A program made the translations under genes and the position numbers. A DNA stretch of 64,000 nucleotides from [Borrelia] tanukii (GTDB taxonomy: Bacteria > Spirochaetota > Spirochaetia > Borreliales > Borreliaceae): assembly GCF_030436345.1 (NCBI RefSeq), contig NZ_CP124038.1, positions 682,001 to 746,000 of the forward strand, in the 5' to 3' direction. The notes beneath the pieces are model-generated. The model did not search any database. It was not told the origin of the DNA and worked only from the letters and a program-made list of their open reading frames with translations. Positions within the stretch are counted from its first letter, which is position 1; each line of letters begins with the position of its first letter. Positions 38,864 through 49,539 of the stretch are shown one piece after another.

Positions 38864-40765
38864 ATGAAGTTGAAAGCTAGGATGTTGCTACTTGTTCTTA
38901 TTCTGATAGCATTTTTTATATCAATTTTGTTTTTTGTATTTGGGATGTTAATTAATAGTAAATTGGTAGATCAGCAGTTTGATCTTATGATGAATCTTAT
39001 TGGAAATATTAAAAGTTCTTTTAATATTTACATTTCTTCAATGGAAGAAAAAGTTAGAGTTAGTTCCATGTATTTCAATTCTGCTGAAAAATTCAATGAA
39101 GCTAGTAAAATTAAATCCAAAAGGTTGGGTTTTATTTCAGATCAATCTGAAATTCTTGTTCAAACTGGTAGTAATATGATGGTTACAAATAAGGAAGGTG
39201 AAATAGTTTTCACTACAGCTGTCAAGGATAATAGTGATTTTGGCAAGTCTATTAAGGATAGAGAATATTTTACAAAACTTAAAGAGTCTCAAAGTATTGT
39301 TTACAATTCTTTTGTCATGTTGGCAGATCCTGGGTCTATTGAGGAGTCTTTAGTTAAAAACATTTCTAAGATAAAAAATAAAAAAGGCCAGATTCCTTAT
39401 ATATTAATAGGTATACCATTAAGAGATTTTGGCACAGACGATATTTTTGGTTATTTTATGTTTTTTTATTCAATGGATTATATATATAGGTCTTTTAGAG
39501 GAATTAATTTTGGGATACTCTCTAGTGGTCGTGCGCTAGCTTATGATACTACGGGTAGATTTTTGGTTCATCATACAGTACTTCCAGGCGATGTTTTAAC
39601 CGATCTTAGTGCCTCTTATTCCAATATTCTTAAAAAAACATCTGAAGATTTGTTACAAAAAAATCAAGAAATTTCAACTGTTTATTATTATGATCCTAAT
39701 AGTAGCAAAAAATATGTAGGAATTAGTCAAAAGGTGTTATTAAACCTGTCTAATAGTAAATTTATTCTCTTAATGAGGACTTCAGAGGATGATTTTTATT
39801 ACATGTCGCGAGCTACGTCTTTGATCTTGGGTGTTAGCTTTGCATTTACATTGCTTATTCTTGCTATTGCAACTCTTTATCTTGTGAAAAAGTTGAGCTC
39901 TTCTTTGAATAAGATATTAGAATATTCTGAGCGACTTGCCTCTGGCAATTTTACTGCTGATGTTAATTTTGATAAATGGGATACTGTGGAGTTGTATAGT
40001 TTGTACGAAGGCCTTGAGCAACTCAGAACTAATTTTTCTTCAGTTGCGAAAGGGGTTATTGAAAACCTAGATTATCTTTATGAAAATGCGATTCAAATAG
40101 CAAATGCAAGTCAGAATTTAAGTTCTGGTGCTGTTGAGCAGGCTTCTACTTTAGAGCAAATGACGGCAAATATTGAGCAAATATCACAAGGTGTTTCTGA
40201 AAATACCGAAAATGCGTCTACTACTGAAAAAATTGCTGTTAATACTAATGAAAGGACTAAAGAGGGGCATAAGTCTGTTGTTAAAGCTATTGAGGCAATG
40301 ACTGTAATTACTGAAAAAATTGGAATTATTGATGAGATAACAAGGCAAACTAATTTGCTCGCTTTAAATGCCTCGATTGAGGCCGCACGAGTGGGAGAAA
40401 AAGGCAAAGGGTTTGAAGTGGTAGCTGCTGAGGTTAGAAAGCTTGCAGATCAAAGCAAGGAATCAGCAAGAGAGATTATTGATATTGCAAACAGAAGCTT
40501 GACTGTTGCAAGTCGTGCCGGGGAAAATTTTGAACAAATAGTTCCTGGCATGGAGCAAACGGCCAGACTTGTAAAAAATATTTCTAATGAAAGCTCTAAG
40601 CAAAGCGTTCAAATAGATCAATTTAAAAATGCAATAGAACAGGTTAGTCAATTGGTTCAGACTACAGCTTCAAGTAGTGAAGAGCTTTCTGCAATGTCTG
40701 AAAAAATGTTAGAGAGTGTAAAAGATTTAAAAGAATCCGTTGATTACTTTAAGATCGAAAAGTAA
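38864..40765 (+). CDS. mcp5: Methyl-accepting chemotaxis protein Mcp5
   Basis: This 633-aa chemoreceptor has the same layout as its neighbour: a span at about residues 7-29, a Cache-like periplasmic domain (FSNTAV region with [15 protein letters not shown]), a span at about 325-347, HAMP, and a signalling domain with [20 protein letters not shown]. It ends soon after the signalling domain. ATG 38864 is chosen because AGAGGTGG lies upstream; an in-frame GTG at 38855 lies within that site. The tandem pair probably arose by duplication. Confidence 0.94.
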   Translation: MKLKARMLLLVLILIAFFISILFFVFGMLINSKLVDQQFDLMMNLIGNIKSSFNIYISSMEEKVRVSSMYFNSAEKFNEASKIKSKRLGFISDQSEILVQTGSNMMVTNKEGEIVFTTAVKDNSDFGKSIKDREYFTKLKESQSIVYNSFVMLADPGSIEESLVKNISKIKNKKGQIPYILIGIPLRDFGTDDIFGYFMFFYSMDYIYRSFRGINFGILSSGRALAYDTTGRFLVHHTVLPGDVLTDLSASYSNILKKTSEDLLQKNQEISTVYYYDPNSSKKYVGISQKVLLNLSNSKFILLMRTSEDDFYYMSRATSLILGVSFAFTLLILAIATLYLVKKLSSSLNKILEYSERLASGNFTADVNFDKWDTVELYSLYEGLEQLRTNFSSVAKGVIENLDYLYENAIQIANASQNLSSGAVEQASTLEQMTANIEQISQGVSENTENASTTEKIAVNTNERTKEGHKSVVKAIEAMTVITEKIGIIDEITRQTNLLALNASIEAARVGEKGKGFEVVAAEVRKLADQSKESAREIIDIANRSLTVASRAGENFEQIVPGMEQTARLVKNISNESSKQSVQIDQFKNAIEQVSQLVQTTASSSEELSAMSEKMLESVKDLKESVDYFKIEK

Positions 40766-40797
40766 GAGAAAGTTTTTTAATTTTCTACTTACTTTTC
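40757..40797. terminator. Bidirectional terminator between mcp5 and mnmA
   Basis: 40757-40766 pairs perfectly with 40788-40797, and inside it 40767-40771 pairs with 40782-40786 beyond a single bulged A. The arm covers the mcp5 stop codon and ends 10 nt before the convergent mnmA stop. Confidence 0.65.
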
Positions 40798-40806
40798 AAA
40801 AGATTA

Positions 40807-41874
40807 TTATTCTATAATTTTAAAAATTTTAGCGCCACCTAGACATGCTGTATTTTTATAAAAAATTGCAAATTGTCCCGGAGAGATTCCATGATCTTTT
40901 GTGTTTAGGGAAATTTCAATTAAGTTATTTTCAATAAGTTTTAATTTGCATGAATATTTTTTTTCACCATGCCTTATTTTAATTTTGAAATTTTCAAAAT
41001 CTGAAGGTTTGTCATTTATCCAATGTATTTCGTTAACTAGAAATTTGCGCTTTGCTTGTTTTAAATAATTCTCGTTATGGGAGATATATATAATATTTTT
41101 TTCTAGGTCTTTTTCTACGACGAACCATGGCCCATTGCTAAGTTTTATTCCTTTTCTTTGTCCAACTGTAAAAAACCAATATCCGTTATGAGTTCCTATT
41201 ATTTTTCCCGTTTCTTTTTCAATTATATTGCCTTTTTTCTCGCCAAGATGATATTTGATAAATTCGTTGTATTTGATTTTTCCTAAAAAGCAAATACCCT
41301 GACTATCTTTTCTATCTTTGTTGGGCAAATTTATGCTTTTAGCTATTTGCCTTACTTCGCTTTTAAGTAATGTTCCTAAAGGGAAGCATAGTTTTGACAT
41401 TTGTTTTTGAGAGATATGAGATAAAAAATAGCTTTGGTCTTTAATTTTATCTTTTGCTTGTTTTAAAAAAAATTTTTTCTCTTTTGATTGTATTTTAGCG
41501 TAATGCCCTGTAACAACTAAATCATATTGTTCATTGATTTTATCAAAAAATGCCCCGAACTTTATTCTTTGATTACAAAAAATATCTGGACTTGGGGTAT
41601 TGCCATTTTTTAGTTCTTCAATAGTATAGCTTACTACTTTGTTATAATATTCTTTTTGAAAGTTTATTATTTCGTAGGGTACATTAAATTTGTTACATAC
41701 AGCTTCAACGTAATTTAAATCTTCTTGCCAAGGGCAGTTTCCAATATAAGACAGTTCATCTTCAAGCCAAATTTTTAGATAGTAGCATTTTATATTTGTA
41801 TATCCTTTGTTTATAATTCTATAAAGGGCAACAGAACTATCAACTCCTCCAGATAAAAGTACGGCTATTTTCAT
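40807..41874 (-). CDS. mnmA: tRNA-specific 2-thiouridylase MnmA (TrmU)
   Basis: MnmA adds sulfur to U34 of tRNA-Lys, -Glu and -Gln. The 355-aa protein has the PP-loop [12 protein letters not shown] at the N-terminus, the first catalytic cysteine in [12 protein letters not shown] and the second in DSQGICFLG. The C-terminal beta-barrel part includes [18 protein letters not shown]. It is divergent from the mevalonate operon. Confidence 0.96.
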   Translation of the reverse strand: MKIAVLLSGGVDSSVALYRIINKGYTNIKCYYLKIWLEDELSYIGNCPWQEDLNYVEAVCNKFNVPYEIINFQKEYYNKVVSYTIEELKNGNTPSPDIFCNQRIKFGAFFDKINEQYDLVVTGHYAKIQSKEKKFFLKQAKDKIKDQSYFLSHISQKQMSKLCFPLGTLLKSEVRQIAKSINLPNKDRKDSQGICFLGKIKYNEFIKYHLGEKKGNIIEKETGKIIGTHNGYWFFTVGQRKGIKLSNGPWFVVEKDLEKNIIYISHNENYLKQAKRKFLVNEIHWINDKPSDFENFKIKIRHGEKKYSCKLKLIENNLIEISLNTKDHGISPGQFAIFYKNTACLGGAKIFKIIE

Positions 41875-41908
41875 AAACTTCCCTTTTTAGGTTTCATTAT
41901 ATAAGATT

Positions 41909-41937
41909 TTGCTAATTTTTGTAAATTATAATATAAT
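41909..41937 (+). promoter_or_regulatory. Promoter of the mevalonate operon
   Basis: TTGCTA (41909-41914) and a perfect TATAAT (41932-41937) are separated by 17 bp, with the start of transcription expected near 41944 and the first ATG at 41969. It is the only good promoter-like sequence I see for the six genes that follow. Confidence 0.65.
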
Positions 41938-41968
41938 ACTTAAATCCATTAATGCATTGAGAGGATAT

Positions 41969-43192
41969 ATGAAAGTAGGTATTAGTGATATTAGAATTTT
42001 TTTACCTTTAAATTATTTAGACTTTTCTGTTCTTTTGGGAAATCCTTTATATTCTTCTGATGAAGTTTTTTTTAAAAAAATCAATAGAGCGATAGATGCA
42101 ACTTTGCAAAAAGGCTTCAGGTTTACTAGTCCCAACGAGGATAGTGTGACCATGGCAAGTTCGGCTGTTAAGCTTATTTTTGACAACAATAATCTTGATT
42201 TAAGCAAAATTAGAATGCTTTTGGGTGGAACTGAAACAGGTGTTGATCATTCAAAGTCAATTTCTTCTTATGTTTTTGGAGCTTTAAAGCAGGCTGGTAT
42301 TTCTCTGGGAAATAATTTTCTAACTTTTCAAGTTCAGCATGCGTGCGCTGGTGCTGCTATGTCTTTACATAGTGTAGCAAGTGTTTTAAGCCATTCTAAT
42401 AATTCTGAATATGGAATAGTTTTCTCTTCAGATATTGCGCATTATAGCAATCTTACTACGGCTGAGATTACCCAAGGAGCTGGTGCAACTGCAATTCTGA
42501 TTGAAAAAAATCCAAAATTACTGTCGATCAATTTATCTGAATTTGGAGTTTATACCGATGATGTTGATGATTTTTTTAGGCCTTTTGGAAGCTTAGAAGC
42601 TAAGGTGCGAGGTCGATATTCAGTTGAATGCTACAATAATGCAAACGAAAATGCTTTAATAGATTTTGCTGTCAAAAAACAACTTAGTATGAAAGATTTG
42701 TTTTCTAATTATAGATTTATTTTGCATGTTCCTTTTGCTAAGATGCCTATAGATTCAATGCATTACATTTTAAAAAAATATTATAGTGATGACGAATCTG
42801 TTAGAAATGCTTATTTAGAGTCAATAGATTTTTACGATGGAGTTGAAGCTGCTATGGAAGTGGGGAATTTGTATACGGGTTCAATTTTTCTGTCTTTAGC
42901 ATTTTATTTAAAAAGAGTATTTTCTAAGAAGGATATTTCAGGAGAAAAGATATTGTTTTGTTCTTATGGATCTGGCAATATTATGATTATTTATGAATTT
43001 ACTGTTGAAAAAGGTGCTTTTGATGTTGTTAAATTATGGGATCTTGATGAGCTTATAAAAAATAGAAATAATGCAAATTTTGAAGAATATAAAGATTTTT
43101 TTCAAAATAAAATAGTTCCTGGTGAATCCAGAGGATTTTATTTAAAAGAATTAAGGGATGATGGATACCGAATTTATGGGTATCGAGCCTAA
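41969..43192 (+). CDS. mvaS: Hydroxymethylglutaryl-CoA synthase
   Basis: This enzyme condenses acetyl-CoA and acetoacetyl-CoA to HMG-CoA, the first committed mevalonate step. The 407-aa protein starts [13 protein letters not shown]. It has [12 protein letters not shown], the catalytic cysteine in [13 protein letters not shown] and a late [11 protein letters not shown] strand. ATG 41969 has GAGAGG upstream; the frame also runs back to 41909, which lies in the promoter. It is first of six overlapping genes. Confidence 0.95.
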   Translation: MKVGISDIRIFLPLNYLDFSVLLGNPLYSSDEVFFKKINRAIDATLQKGFRFTSPNEDSVTMASSAVKLIFDNNNLDLSKIRMLLGGTETGVDHSKSISSYVFGALKQAGISLGNNFLTFQVQHACAGAAMSLHSVASVLSHSNNSEYGIVFSSDIAHYSNLTTAEITQGAGATAILIEKNPKLLSINLSEFGVYTDDVDDFFRPFGSLEAKVRGRYSVECYNNANENALIDFAVKKQLSMKDLFSNYRFILHVPFAKMPIDSMHYILKKYYSDDESVRNAYLESIDFYDGVEAAMEVGNLYTGSIFLSLAFYLKRVFSKKDISGEKILFCSYGSGNIMIIYEFTVEKGAFDVVKLWDLDELIKNRNNANFEEYKDFFQNKIVPGESRGFYLKELRDDGYRIYGYRA

Positions 43193-44240
43193 TATATTAG
43201 AAAATAAAAAAAGACATATTGAGATTTGTTTAAATAAAAATGATGTTAAAAGCAGCTGCAATTTTTTAAAGTTTGTTAAGTTAAAGCATAATGCTCTTAG
43301 TGATTTTAATTTTTCTGAAATAAATATAAAAGAAGAAATATTTGGATACAATATTAGCATGCCTGTTTTTATTTCCTCCATGACAGGAGGCGGTAAAGAA
43401 GGCAATGATTTTAATAAATCTTTAGTTAGAATTGCAAATTATTTAAAAATTCCTATTGGCTTAGGTTCTTTTAAACTTTTGTTTAAGTATCCCGAGTACA
43501 TAAGAGACTTTACTCTTAAAAGATATGCTCATAATATTCCTTTGTTTGCAAATATTGGTGCTGTTCAGGTTGTTGAGTTTGGTATTTTTAAAATAGCTGA
43601 AATGATCAAGAGATTGGAAGTTGATGCAATTATTGTGCATCTTAATGCAGGGCAAGAATTAATGAATGTTAATGGAGACAGAAATTTTAAAGGAATAAAA
43701 GAATCAATAGCTAAATTGTCTGGCTTTCTAAGTATTCCATTGATTGTCAAAGAGACAGGTTTTGGAATCTCGCCAAAAGACGTTAAGGAATTATTTAGGC
43801 TTGGGGTTTCTTATATTGATCTTGCGGGTAGTGGTGGAACCAATTGGGTTCTAGTAGAAGGTATAAGGAGTAATAATTTAAACATTGCATCTTGTTTTTC
43901 TGATTGGGGCATTCCTTCGATTTTTACTTTGCTTAGCATTGATGATTCTCTAAAGGCTAATATTTTTGCATCTGGTGGATATGAGACGGGCATGGATATT
44001 GCTAAAGGCATTGCTCTTGGGGCTAAACTTATAGGTGTTGCAGCGGCTGTTCTTAGGGCTTTTTACGACTCAGGAGAAGATGCGGTATTTAATCTTTTTT
44101 CTGATTATGAGCATGTTTTAAAAATGTCTATGTTTTTAAGTGGAAGCAAAAGTTTGTCAGAACTTAGAGATAATAAGTATTTTTTGAGTAGCTATTTACT
44201 TGCTGAGCTTGGAGTTTTTAAGCAGTTTTATGAAGCTTAG
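43176..44240 (+). CDS. fni: Isopentenyl-diphosphate delta-isomerase, type 2 (FMN)
   Basis: Fni interconverts IPP and DMAPP using FMN and NADPH. The 354-aa protein shows the N-terminal [40 protein letters not shown] and [10 protein letters not shown] of type 2 enzymes. The ATG at 43158 is also in frame; the ATG at 43176 gives a family-like N-terminus. The start lies within the end of the HMG-CoA synthase gene, so translation is likely coupled. Confidence 0.94.
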   Translation: MGIEPNILENKKRHIEICLNKNDVKSSCNFLKFVKLKHNALSDFNFSEINIKEEIFGYNISMPVFISSMTGGGKEGNDFNKSLVRIANYLKIPIGLGSFKLLFKYPEYIRDFTLKRYAHNIPLFANIGAVQVVEFGIFKIAEMIKRLEVDAIIVHLNAGQELMNVNGDRNFKGIKESIAKLSGFLSIPLIVKETGFGISPKDVKELFRLGVSYIDLAGSGGTNWVLVEGIRSNNLNIASCFSDWGIPSIFTLLSIDDSLKANIFASGGYETGMDIAKGIALGAKLIGVAAAVLRAFYDSGEDAVFNLFSDYEHVLKMSMFLSGSKSLSELRDNKYFLSSYLLAELGVFKQFYEA

Positions 44241-45504
44241 TAAAAATTTTAGACATAAAAGTGTTTTAGAAAAAAGGCAAGAGATAAAAAGTTTGTTGGG
44301 ATTATCTTGTAAAGATTTTTTTTATAATAATGCCAATGAAGATTTTCTTTTTAATGTGATAGAAAATTATATTGGATATTTATCTTTTCCTATTGGAATT
44401 GTAAAAAATTTGAAAATAAATGGCAAATATTATTCTTTACCTATTGCAACAGAAGAATCTTCTGTTGTTGCTGCCTTAAATTTTGCGGCAAAAATTCTTG
44501 AAAATGCTAATTTGAGGTATTCTTTGGGCGAAGTGTTGGGAATTTCTCAAATTTATATAAAATCGGGAAAAGATCTAAGTAAAATTTTTGTTGATCTTGG
44601 TGATAAAATCAAGACTTGGCTTGAACCTCTTTTGTTCAATATGAATCAAAGAGGAGGTGGATTTAGAAGATTGTCAACTAGGTATATTAAAGAGCTTGGT
44701 ATTCAAAAATTGAATCTTTATTTGGATACTTGTGATGCTATGGGTGCTAATTTTCTAAACTCAATTGCAGAGCGTGTAGCAGAATATATTTTTTTGGAAT
44801 TTGGATATGAGTGTGTTTTAAAAATTTTAAGCAATGATATTAGTGAATTTACAGCTAAAGCTTGTTTTACTTTAGATTTTAAGCATTTGCTATCAAATAA
44901 AGAGGATTCTTGGAATTTGGCTAAAAAAATTGAACTTATTTCTAGCATAGGTTTCTACGAAGAGGAGCGAGCTGTTACTAATAATAAAGGTATTATGAAC
45001 GGAATTACAGGAGTGTGTCTTGTGACTTTTAATGATACAAGAGCGCTTGAGGCCTCTGTTCACAGATTTGCTTCAAAAAGCGGAAAATATTTACCTCTTA
45101 GTAAATTTTATACCATTGATAATGCTTTGGTTGGAGAAATTGAAATTCCTTTGCAAGTTGGAACTAAAGGTGGGGGTACATCTTTTAACGAAGCTTCAGC
45201 TTTAAGTTTTAAAATTATGAATGTAAATAGTAAGAGCGAGTTTATTGGTATTCTCTCTTGTGTTGGACTTGCTAGTAATTTTGCTGCATTAAGGGCGCTT
45301 GCATTTGATGGGATTCAAAAGGGTCACATGAGATTGCATGTTAATAAAATACTCTACCTTTTAAAGACAAGATATAATATTTCTGATTTTGAGAAAGACA
45401 AATTATTATTAGAAATGGAAAAAATGAATATTTATTCTTTTGATTTTGCTTTTAAAATTTTAAAGAAAATAAGGTTAGAGAATGAAAGTAAAGTGCAAAG
45501 TTAA
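44230..45504 (+). CDS. mvaA: Hydroxymethylglutaryl-CoA reductase, class II
   Basis: This enzyme reduces HMG-CoA to mevalonate. The 424-aa protein has the substrate-binding [16 protein letters not shown], the catalytic glutamate in [27 protein letters not shown], a GTKGGGTSF loop and a late histidine in KGHMRLHV. It lacks the membrane region of eukaryotic class I enzymes. The frame extends to TTG 44200; ATG 44230 overlaps the end of fni by 11 nt and gives the family-like start [12 protein letters not shown]. Confidence 0.95.
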   Translation: MKLSKNFRHKSVLEKRQEIKSLLGLSCKDFFYNNANEDFLFNVIENYIGYLSFPIGIVKNLKINGKYYSLPIATEESSVVAALNFAAKILENANLRYSLGEVLGISQIYIKSGKDLSKIFVDLGDKIKTWLEPLLFNMNQRGGGFRRLSTRYIKELGIQKLNLYLDTCDAMGANFLNSIAERVAEYIFLEFGYECVLKILSNDISEFTAKACFTLDFKHLLSNKEDSWNLAKKIELISSIGFYEEERAVTNNKGIMNGITGVCLVTFNDTRALEASVHRFASKSGKYLPLSKFYTIDNALVGEIEIPLQVGTKGGGTSFNEASALSFKIMNVNSKSEFIGILSCVGLASNFAALRALAFDGIQKGHMRLHVNKILYLLKTRYNISDFEKDKLLLEMEKMNIYSFDFAFKILKKIRLENESKVQS

Positions 45505-46420
45505 TGCAAGCCTGGCTTTAATTAAATATTGGGGCAAGAAGGATGTTTTTTTAAACATTCCAGCGACTTCTAGTCTTGCTGTTAGTGTTGATAAGTTTTA
45601 TTCAATAAGTGAGCTTGAACTTTCAGATCGAGATGAAATAATTTTAAATTCAAAGCCAGTTGTATTGCAAAATAGAGAAAAGGTGTTTTTTGATTATGCA
45701 AGAAAAATTCTTAGTGAACCGAATGTTAGATTTAAAATTAAAAGTGAAAACAATTTTCCAACAGCAGCAGGCCTTGCAAGTTCAAGCTCAGGTTTTGCTT
45801 CTATTGCTGCTTGTATTTTGAAATATTTTAATAAATATTCTTTTAATAGTGCATCTAATCTTGCAAGAGTAGGTTCAGCTTCTGCAGCAAGAGCTATTTA
45901 TGGGGGGTTTACTATTTTAAAAGAAGGCTCAAAAGAATCTTTTCAGTTAAGAGATCAATCTTATTTTGATGATTTGCGTATAATATTTGCCATAATTGAT
46001 AGCAATGAAAAAGAATTGTCTTCAAGAGTGGCAATGAATATTTGTAAGCGCCACGAATTTTATTATGATGCTTGGATTGCTTCTAGTAAAAAGATCTTTA
46101 AAGATGCTTTATATTTTTTTTTAAAAAAAGATTTTATTCGTTTTGGAGCAACTATTGTAGAAAGCTATCAGAATATGTTTGCTTTAATGTTTGCATCTTC
46201 TATTTTTTATTTTAAAAGTAGTACAATAGATTTAATTAAATATGCTGCTAATTTGAGAAATGAAGGAATTTTTGTATTTGAGACAATGGATGCAGGCCCC
46301 CAAGTAAAGTTTATTTGTTTGGAAAAAAATTTAAATACTATTTTAAAAGGACTTAAGCAAAATTTTAATGGCATTAATTTTATTGTTTCAAAGGTTGGGT
46401 GTGACTTAGAATGGATTTAA
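45482..46420 (+). CDS. mvaD: Diphosphomevalonate decarboxylase
   Basis: This enzyme performs the ATP-dependent decarboxylation of mevalonate-5-diphosphate to IPP. The 312-aa GHMP-family protein shows ASLALIKYWGK at the N-terminus, the phosphate loop FPTAAGLASSSSGFAS, SASAARAIYGGF and FETMDAGPQVKF. It overlaps the HMG-CoA reductase gene by 23 nt and the next kinase gene by 10 nt. Confidence 0.95.
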   Translation: MKVKCKVNASLALIKYWGKKDVFLNIPATSSLAVSVDKFYSISELELSDRDEIILNSKPVVLQNREKVFFDYARKILSEPNVRFKIKSENNFPTAAGLASSSSGFASIAACILKYFNKYSFNSASNLARVGSASAARAIYGGFTILKEGSKESFQLRDQSYFDDLRIIFAIIDSNEKELSSRVAMNICKRHEFYYDAWIASSKKIFKDALYFFLKKDFIRFGATIVESYQNMFALMFASSIFYFKSSTIDLIKYAANLRNEGIFVFETMDAGPQVKFICLEKNLNTILKGLKQNFNGINFIVSKVGCDLEWI

Positions 46421-47364
46421 TTAGTTTTTCCGTGCCCGGAAATTTGCTTTTAATGGGGGAATATACTATTTTAGAGGAAAAGGGATTGGGGTTGGCAATT
46501 GCCATCAACAAGAGAGCATTTTTTTCTTTTAAAAAGAGCGATTCTTGGCGCTTCTTTAGCAAGAAGAAAGAGATAGACGATTTTTCTTTAATAGAAAATA
46601 GAAATGATTTTATTTTTAAAATGTTTTCTTACTTGAATCAAAATTGTTTTTTTGATCTAGATAGATTTGCATATGATGTATATATCGATACAAGTAATTT
46701 TTTCTTTAATGATGGAACTAAAAAGGGATTTGGCTCAAGCGCTGTTGTTGCTATTGGTATAGTATGTGGGCTTTTTTTAATTTATAATTCTGTTAATTTT
46801 GCTCAAAAAGGTGAAATTTTTAAATATTGTTTGGAAGCTTACAGGCACTCTCAGGGGGGAATAGGTAGTGGATATGATATTGCTACTAGTATTTTTGGAG
46901 GTGTTATTGAGTTTGAAGGTGGTTCTACTCCTAAATGTAGACAGTTAAGTGCTTTAGAGTTTAATGATTTTTATTTGATGCGGGGTTTGCAAGCAGTTAA
47001 AACCACCGATTCTATTTATGAATACAATAAACATAGAGATTCTATTTTAGATTTCATATTAAAATGCAATTTGGAGATGAGAAAACTTGTTTTAAGTATT
47101 AGTAATTCTAAATCCGCATTAATTTCTAGTTTGAGAAGAGCTAAAGAATTGGGATTGGCAATTGGAGAGGTAATAGGAGTTTCTGCAGCTTTGTCTCCAA
47201 GTTTTAAACATCTTCAAGATCAATGTGATTTGATTAAAGCTTTGGGAGCTGGAAATGAAACTTTTTTAGTTTACAGGCCCAATCTTAAAGCTTTTGATTT
47301 GTCGAAAATTATTCCAATTGTTTTAGAGCCTGAAGGCATTAAGTTTGAAAGCGATAAATGCTAA
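46411..47364 (+). CDS. mvaK2: Phosphomevalonate kinase
   Basis: This kinase phosphorylates mevalonate-5-phosphate. The 317-aa GHMP kinase has the N-terminal VPGNLLLMGEYTILEEKGLG, the phosphate loop GFGSSAVVAIG, SQGGIGSGYDIATSIFGG and a C-terminal substrate motif ALGAGNETFLV. Assignment to the phosphomevalonate rather than the mevalonate step rests on the GEYTIL motif and the operon order. It overlaps the next gene by 7 nt. Confidence 0.92.
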   Translation: MDLISFSVPGNLLLMGEYTILEEKGLGLAIAINKRAFFSFKKSDSWRFFSKKKEIDDFSLIENRNDFIFKMFSYLNQNCFFDLDRFAYDVYIDTSNFFFNDGTKKGFGSSAVVAIGIVCGLFLIYNSVNFAQKGEIFKYCLEAYRHSQGGIGSGYDIATSIFGGVIEFEGGSTPKCRQLSALEFNDFYLMRGLQAVKTTDSIYEYNKHRDSILDFILKCNLEMRKLVLSISNSKSALISSLRRAKELGLAIGEVIGVSAALSPSFKHLQDQCDLIKALGAGNETFLVYRPNLKAFDLSKIIPIVLEPEGIKFESDKC

Positions 47365-48251
47365 GAATAAGAAAGCCGGCTAAAATATTGTTTTTAGGTG
47401 AGCATAGCGCTGTTTACGGGTTTCCAGTTATTGGAGCTACAGTTCCAATTTATATGGATCTGATTTACAATGTGTCCAAAAATTGGAAATATTTGGGAAA
47501 ACCCTGTGCTAAATTAAATAGCTTAATAAGCTTTATTGTTACAAATTACAGCAAAGTTAATCCGATTGAGTTTGCCATTCTTTCTGAAATTCCTATTGGA
47601 GTTGGTCTTGGCTCTTCTGCCAGTCTTAGTTTGTGTTTTGCAGAATATATTACAAGCCATTTTGAATATAGGGACTGTAATAAAGTTTTGTTGGCAAATC
47701 AAATTGAAAACATTTTTCATGGCAAATCTTCCGGGATGGATATTAGATTAATTGATCTTGGTGGAACTTTTTATTTAGAGACAAAAGAAGATGTTTTGAG
47801 TTCAAAAAAAATAAAAGATTCTGGTTTTTATTTTTTAATGGGAGCGATAAAAAGAGATTTTACGACTAAAGAAATAGTTGTTAATTTAAAAAAACAGTTA
47901 TTGTTAAATGATGATTTATTTGTTTTTATTAAAAAACTTGGTCTTGCTGCAAGCAATGCCTATGTTTCTTTTAAGAATAAGGATGTATATTCTTTAGCTA
48001 ACGAAATGAATATTGCACACTGTTGTTTAAAGCGTTTGGGATTATCTAATGATGCTCTTGATTGGCTGATAAGTAGGGGGATTAAATTGGGTGCTCTTTC
48101 TGGTAAGTTAAGCGGCTCTGGTAAAGGAGGAGCGTTTGTTTTTCTTTTTGAAAGCCTAGAAAAAGCTAATAAAGTTCAAAAGGAATTAAATAATATGCTT
48201 AAAAATTCTAAAATAAACTTGGTTTTAGGGTTGAAAATAATTAAAGCTTAA
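47358..48251 (+). CDS. mvk: Mevalonate kinase
   Basis: This kinase phosphorylates mevalonate, the first of the three ATP steps. The 297-aa GHMP kinase has KILFLGEHSAVYGFPVIG, the phosphate loop PIGVGLGSSASLSLC, HGKSSGMDIRLIDLGG and KLSGSGKGGAFVFLF. It is the last mevalonate gene and ends 8 nt before the 3' end of the convergent tRNA-Val gene. No clear terminator is visible between them. Confidence 0.94.
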   Translation: MLRIRKPAKILFLGEHSAVYGFPVIGATVPIYMDLIYNVSKNWKYLGKPCAKLNSLISFIVTNYSKVNPIEFAILSEIPIGVGLGSSASLSLCFAEYITSHFEYRDCNKVLLANQIENIFHGKSSGMDIRLIDLGGTFYLETKEDVLSSKKIKDSGFYFLMGAIKRDFTTKEIVVNLKKQLLLNDDLFVFIKKLGLAASNAYVSFKNKDVYSLANEMNIAHCCLKRLGLSNDALDWLISRGIKLGALSGKLSGSGKGGAFVFLFESLEKANKVQKELNNMLKNSKINLVLGLKIIKA

Positions 48252-48259
48252 GTTATTTT

Positions 48260-48333
48260 TGGGCCCAGAGAGATTCGAACTCCCGACATCCTGCTTGTAA
48301 GGCAGGCGCTCTGACCAACTGAGCTATGAGCCC
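48260..48333 (-). tRNA. tRNA-Val (anticodon UAC)
   Basis: Read on the minus strand, a 74-nt cloverleaf folds with acceptor GGGCTCA/TGGGCCC, D arm AGCTCAGTTGGTCAGAGC, anticodon loop CTTACAA (anticodon TAC) on a five-pair stem, and T loop TTCGAAT. The discriminator is A. CCA is not encoded, so the cca gene near 60 kb would add it. Confidence 0.96.
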
Positions 48334-48347
48334 TTTTGCTAATAATT

Positions 48348-48377
48348 AGTATACAGTATAAGTTTTAATGGTGTCAA
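48348..48377 (-). promoter_or_regulatory. Promoter of tRNA-Val
   Basis: On the minus strand a perfect -35 TTGACA (48377-48372) and a -10 TATACT (48353-48348) are separated by 18 bp, placing the start a few bases upstream of the tRNA. The -35 contains the TGA stop codon of the upstream lipoprotein gene. Confidence 0.65.
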
Positions 48378-48841
48378 TTCTTCTCTTTTCTTTTTCCAAA
48401 AAGAACTACAAATATATTTACATTGTCAGCTGTTTTTAATCTATAGCCGCCTATTTTATCGGTATCTTTATTAATAAGAGCTTCTTTATGGCTTGGACTT
48501 TTAAGCCATGCATCAACTACTCTGCTAAGTTCAATTCCTGATGCTAGTATCTCTCTTGTTATGTAAAAGGATTCATCGTATTTGCGTATTCTTTGCATTG
48601 GGGTTGTACCAAAAAGAGTATGAGTTAGTGTTTTATTTTCACCTAGTTTGATAGCATATTCTTTTGCAACTTTTTCAAGAGTATCATCTATTTCTAAATG
48701 GTTTAGATTTAATCTTTTTCTCAATTCAGCAATTTCTGAATATAAGATTTTCATGTCTTCTTTTGTATCTATTGGATGTATTGTATTTAAATTGCATGCT
48801 TGAGATAAAAACACTACAAAAATCAAAATCAATTTTTTCAT
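48374..48841 (-). CDS. CAP/SCP-domain lipoprotein (BB0689-like)
   Basis: The 155-aa precursor has a lipoprotein signal (MKKLILIFVVFLSQAC, lipobox cysteine C16). A CAP/SCP-like domain follows: LRKRLNLNHLEIDDTLEKVA, THTLFGTTPMQRIRKY, a glutamate and histidine in the groove region (SPSHKEALI) and a last strand NIFVVLFGKR. The B. burgdorferi homologue is reported as a surface lipoprotein. The biochemical role of bacterial CAP proteins is unclear. It is divergent from dps. Confidence 0.85.
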   Translation of the reverse strand: MKKLILIFVVFLSQACNLNTIHPIDTKEDMKILYSEIAELRKRLNLNHLEIDDTLEKVAKEYAIKLGENKTLTHTLFGTTPMQRIRKYDESFYITREILASGIELSRVVDAWLKSPSHKEALINKDTDKIGGYRLKTADNVNIFVVLFGKRKEKN

Positions 48842-48925
48842 TAAATATCCTTTTTATTTATTATGGCATTAAAATTATAATTATATCTCATTATGTATTA
48901 TAATGATTATATCAAGGAGATAGTT

Positions 48926-49462
48926 GTGGAAAAGTATTTAAGTTATATAAAAGAACATGATTTAGAAGAGATACACTTAAAGTTACAAGAACTTTTAGCA
49001 AGTTTACATATTTTTTATTCTAATTTAAGAGGTATTCATTGGAATATAAAAGATACTAATTTTTTTGTTATTCATGAAAAAACCGAAGATCTTTATGGAT
49101 ATATTGAAAAGATTATTGATATTGTTGCAGAACGTTCAAGAATGCTTGGATATGATTCTGAATTTAGATATTCTGAATTTATAAAAAAATCCTTTATTAA
49201 GGAGCTTGACGTTGAATCAACTTCTGATTTTTTACTTTCAATGCAAAGTATTGTTTGCGGTCTTACTGAGATCTTGAAAAATATTTTTGGAATGAGAAAA
49301 TTGATTGATACCGCTTGTGATTATGGTACTGCTAATATTATGGATGACATTATGAGTGATCTTGAAAAGCATTTGTGGATGCATAAGGCATTGCTTGAAA
49401 ATTGTGATTGTTTTTGTCACGATGATAACGACTCTAAATGTTGCGAGTGCGATATAAAATAA
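48926..49462 (+). CDS. napA: Dps/NapA (BicA) metal-binding ferritin-like protein
   Basis: Dps proteins form 12-mer shells that store iron and protect from oxidants. The 178-aa product has the ferroxidase-site block [21 protein letters not shown] (His, Asp and Glu ligands) and an otherwise typical four-helix pattern. Its unusual C-terminal tail carries six cysteines in about 20 residues ([16 protein letters not shown]). In B. burgdorferi the protein has been reported to bind copper as well as iron and to be immunogenic. I chose GTG 48926, 5 nt after AAGGAG; an ATG at 48893 precedes the ribosome site. Confidence 0.93.
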   Translation: MEKYLSYIKEHDLEEIHLKLQELLASLHIFYSNLRGIHWNIKDTNFFVIHEKTEDLYGYIEKIIDIVAERSRMLGYDSEFRYSEFIKKSFIKELDVESTSDFLLSMQSIVCGLTEILKNIFGMRKLIDTACDYGTANIMDDIMSDLEKHLWMHKALLENCDCFCHDDNDSKCCECDIK

Positions 49463-49539
49463 CAATTTTATTAAAAGGTTTAACTTATACCGATGCTTAG
49501 TTTATCTGTATTAAGGCTGTAGTTGTTGTTGGGGATTTT

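Noticed and set aside
36575..40765. mcp4/mcp5 as possible recombination repeats
   Set aside because: Similarity is confined to the conserved signalling domain and is ordinary for paralogous chemoreceptors; no long identical DNA stretch was noticed.
41909..41968. Upstream 20-residue extension of HMG-CoA synthase
   Set aside because: It overlaps the predicted promoter -35/-10 and is not part of the family N-terminus; ATG 41969 has a ribosome site.
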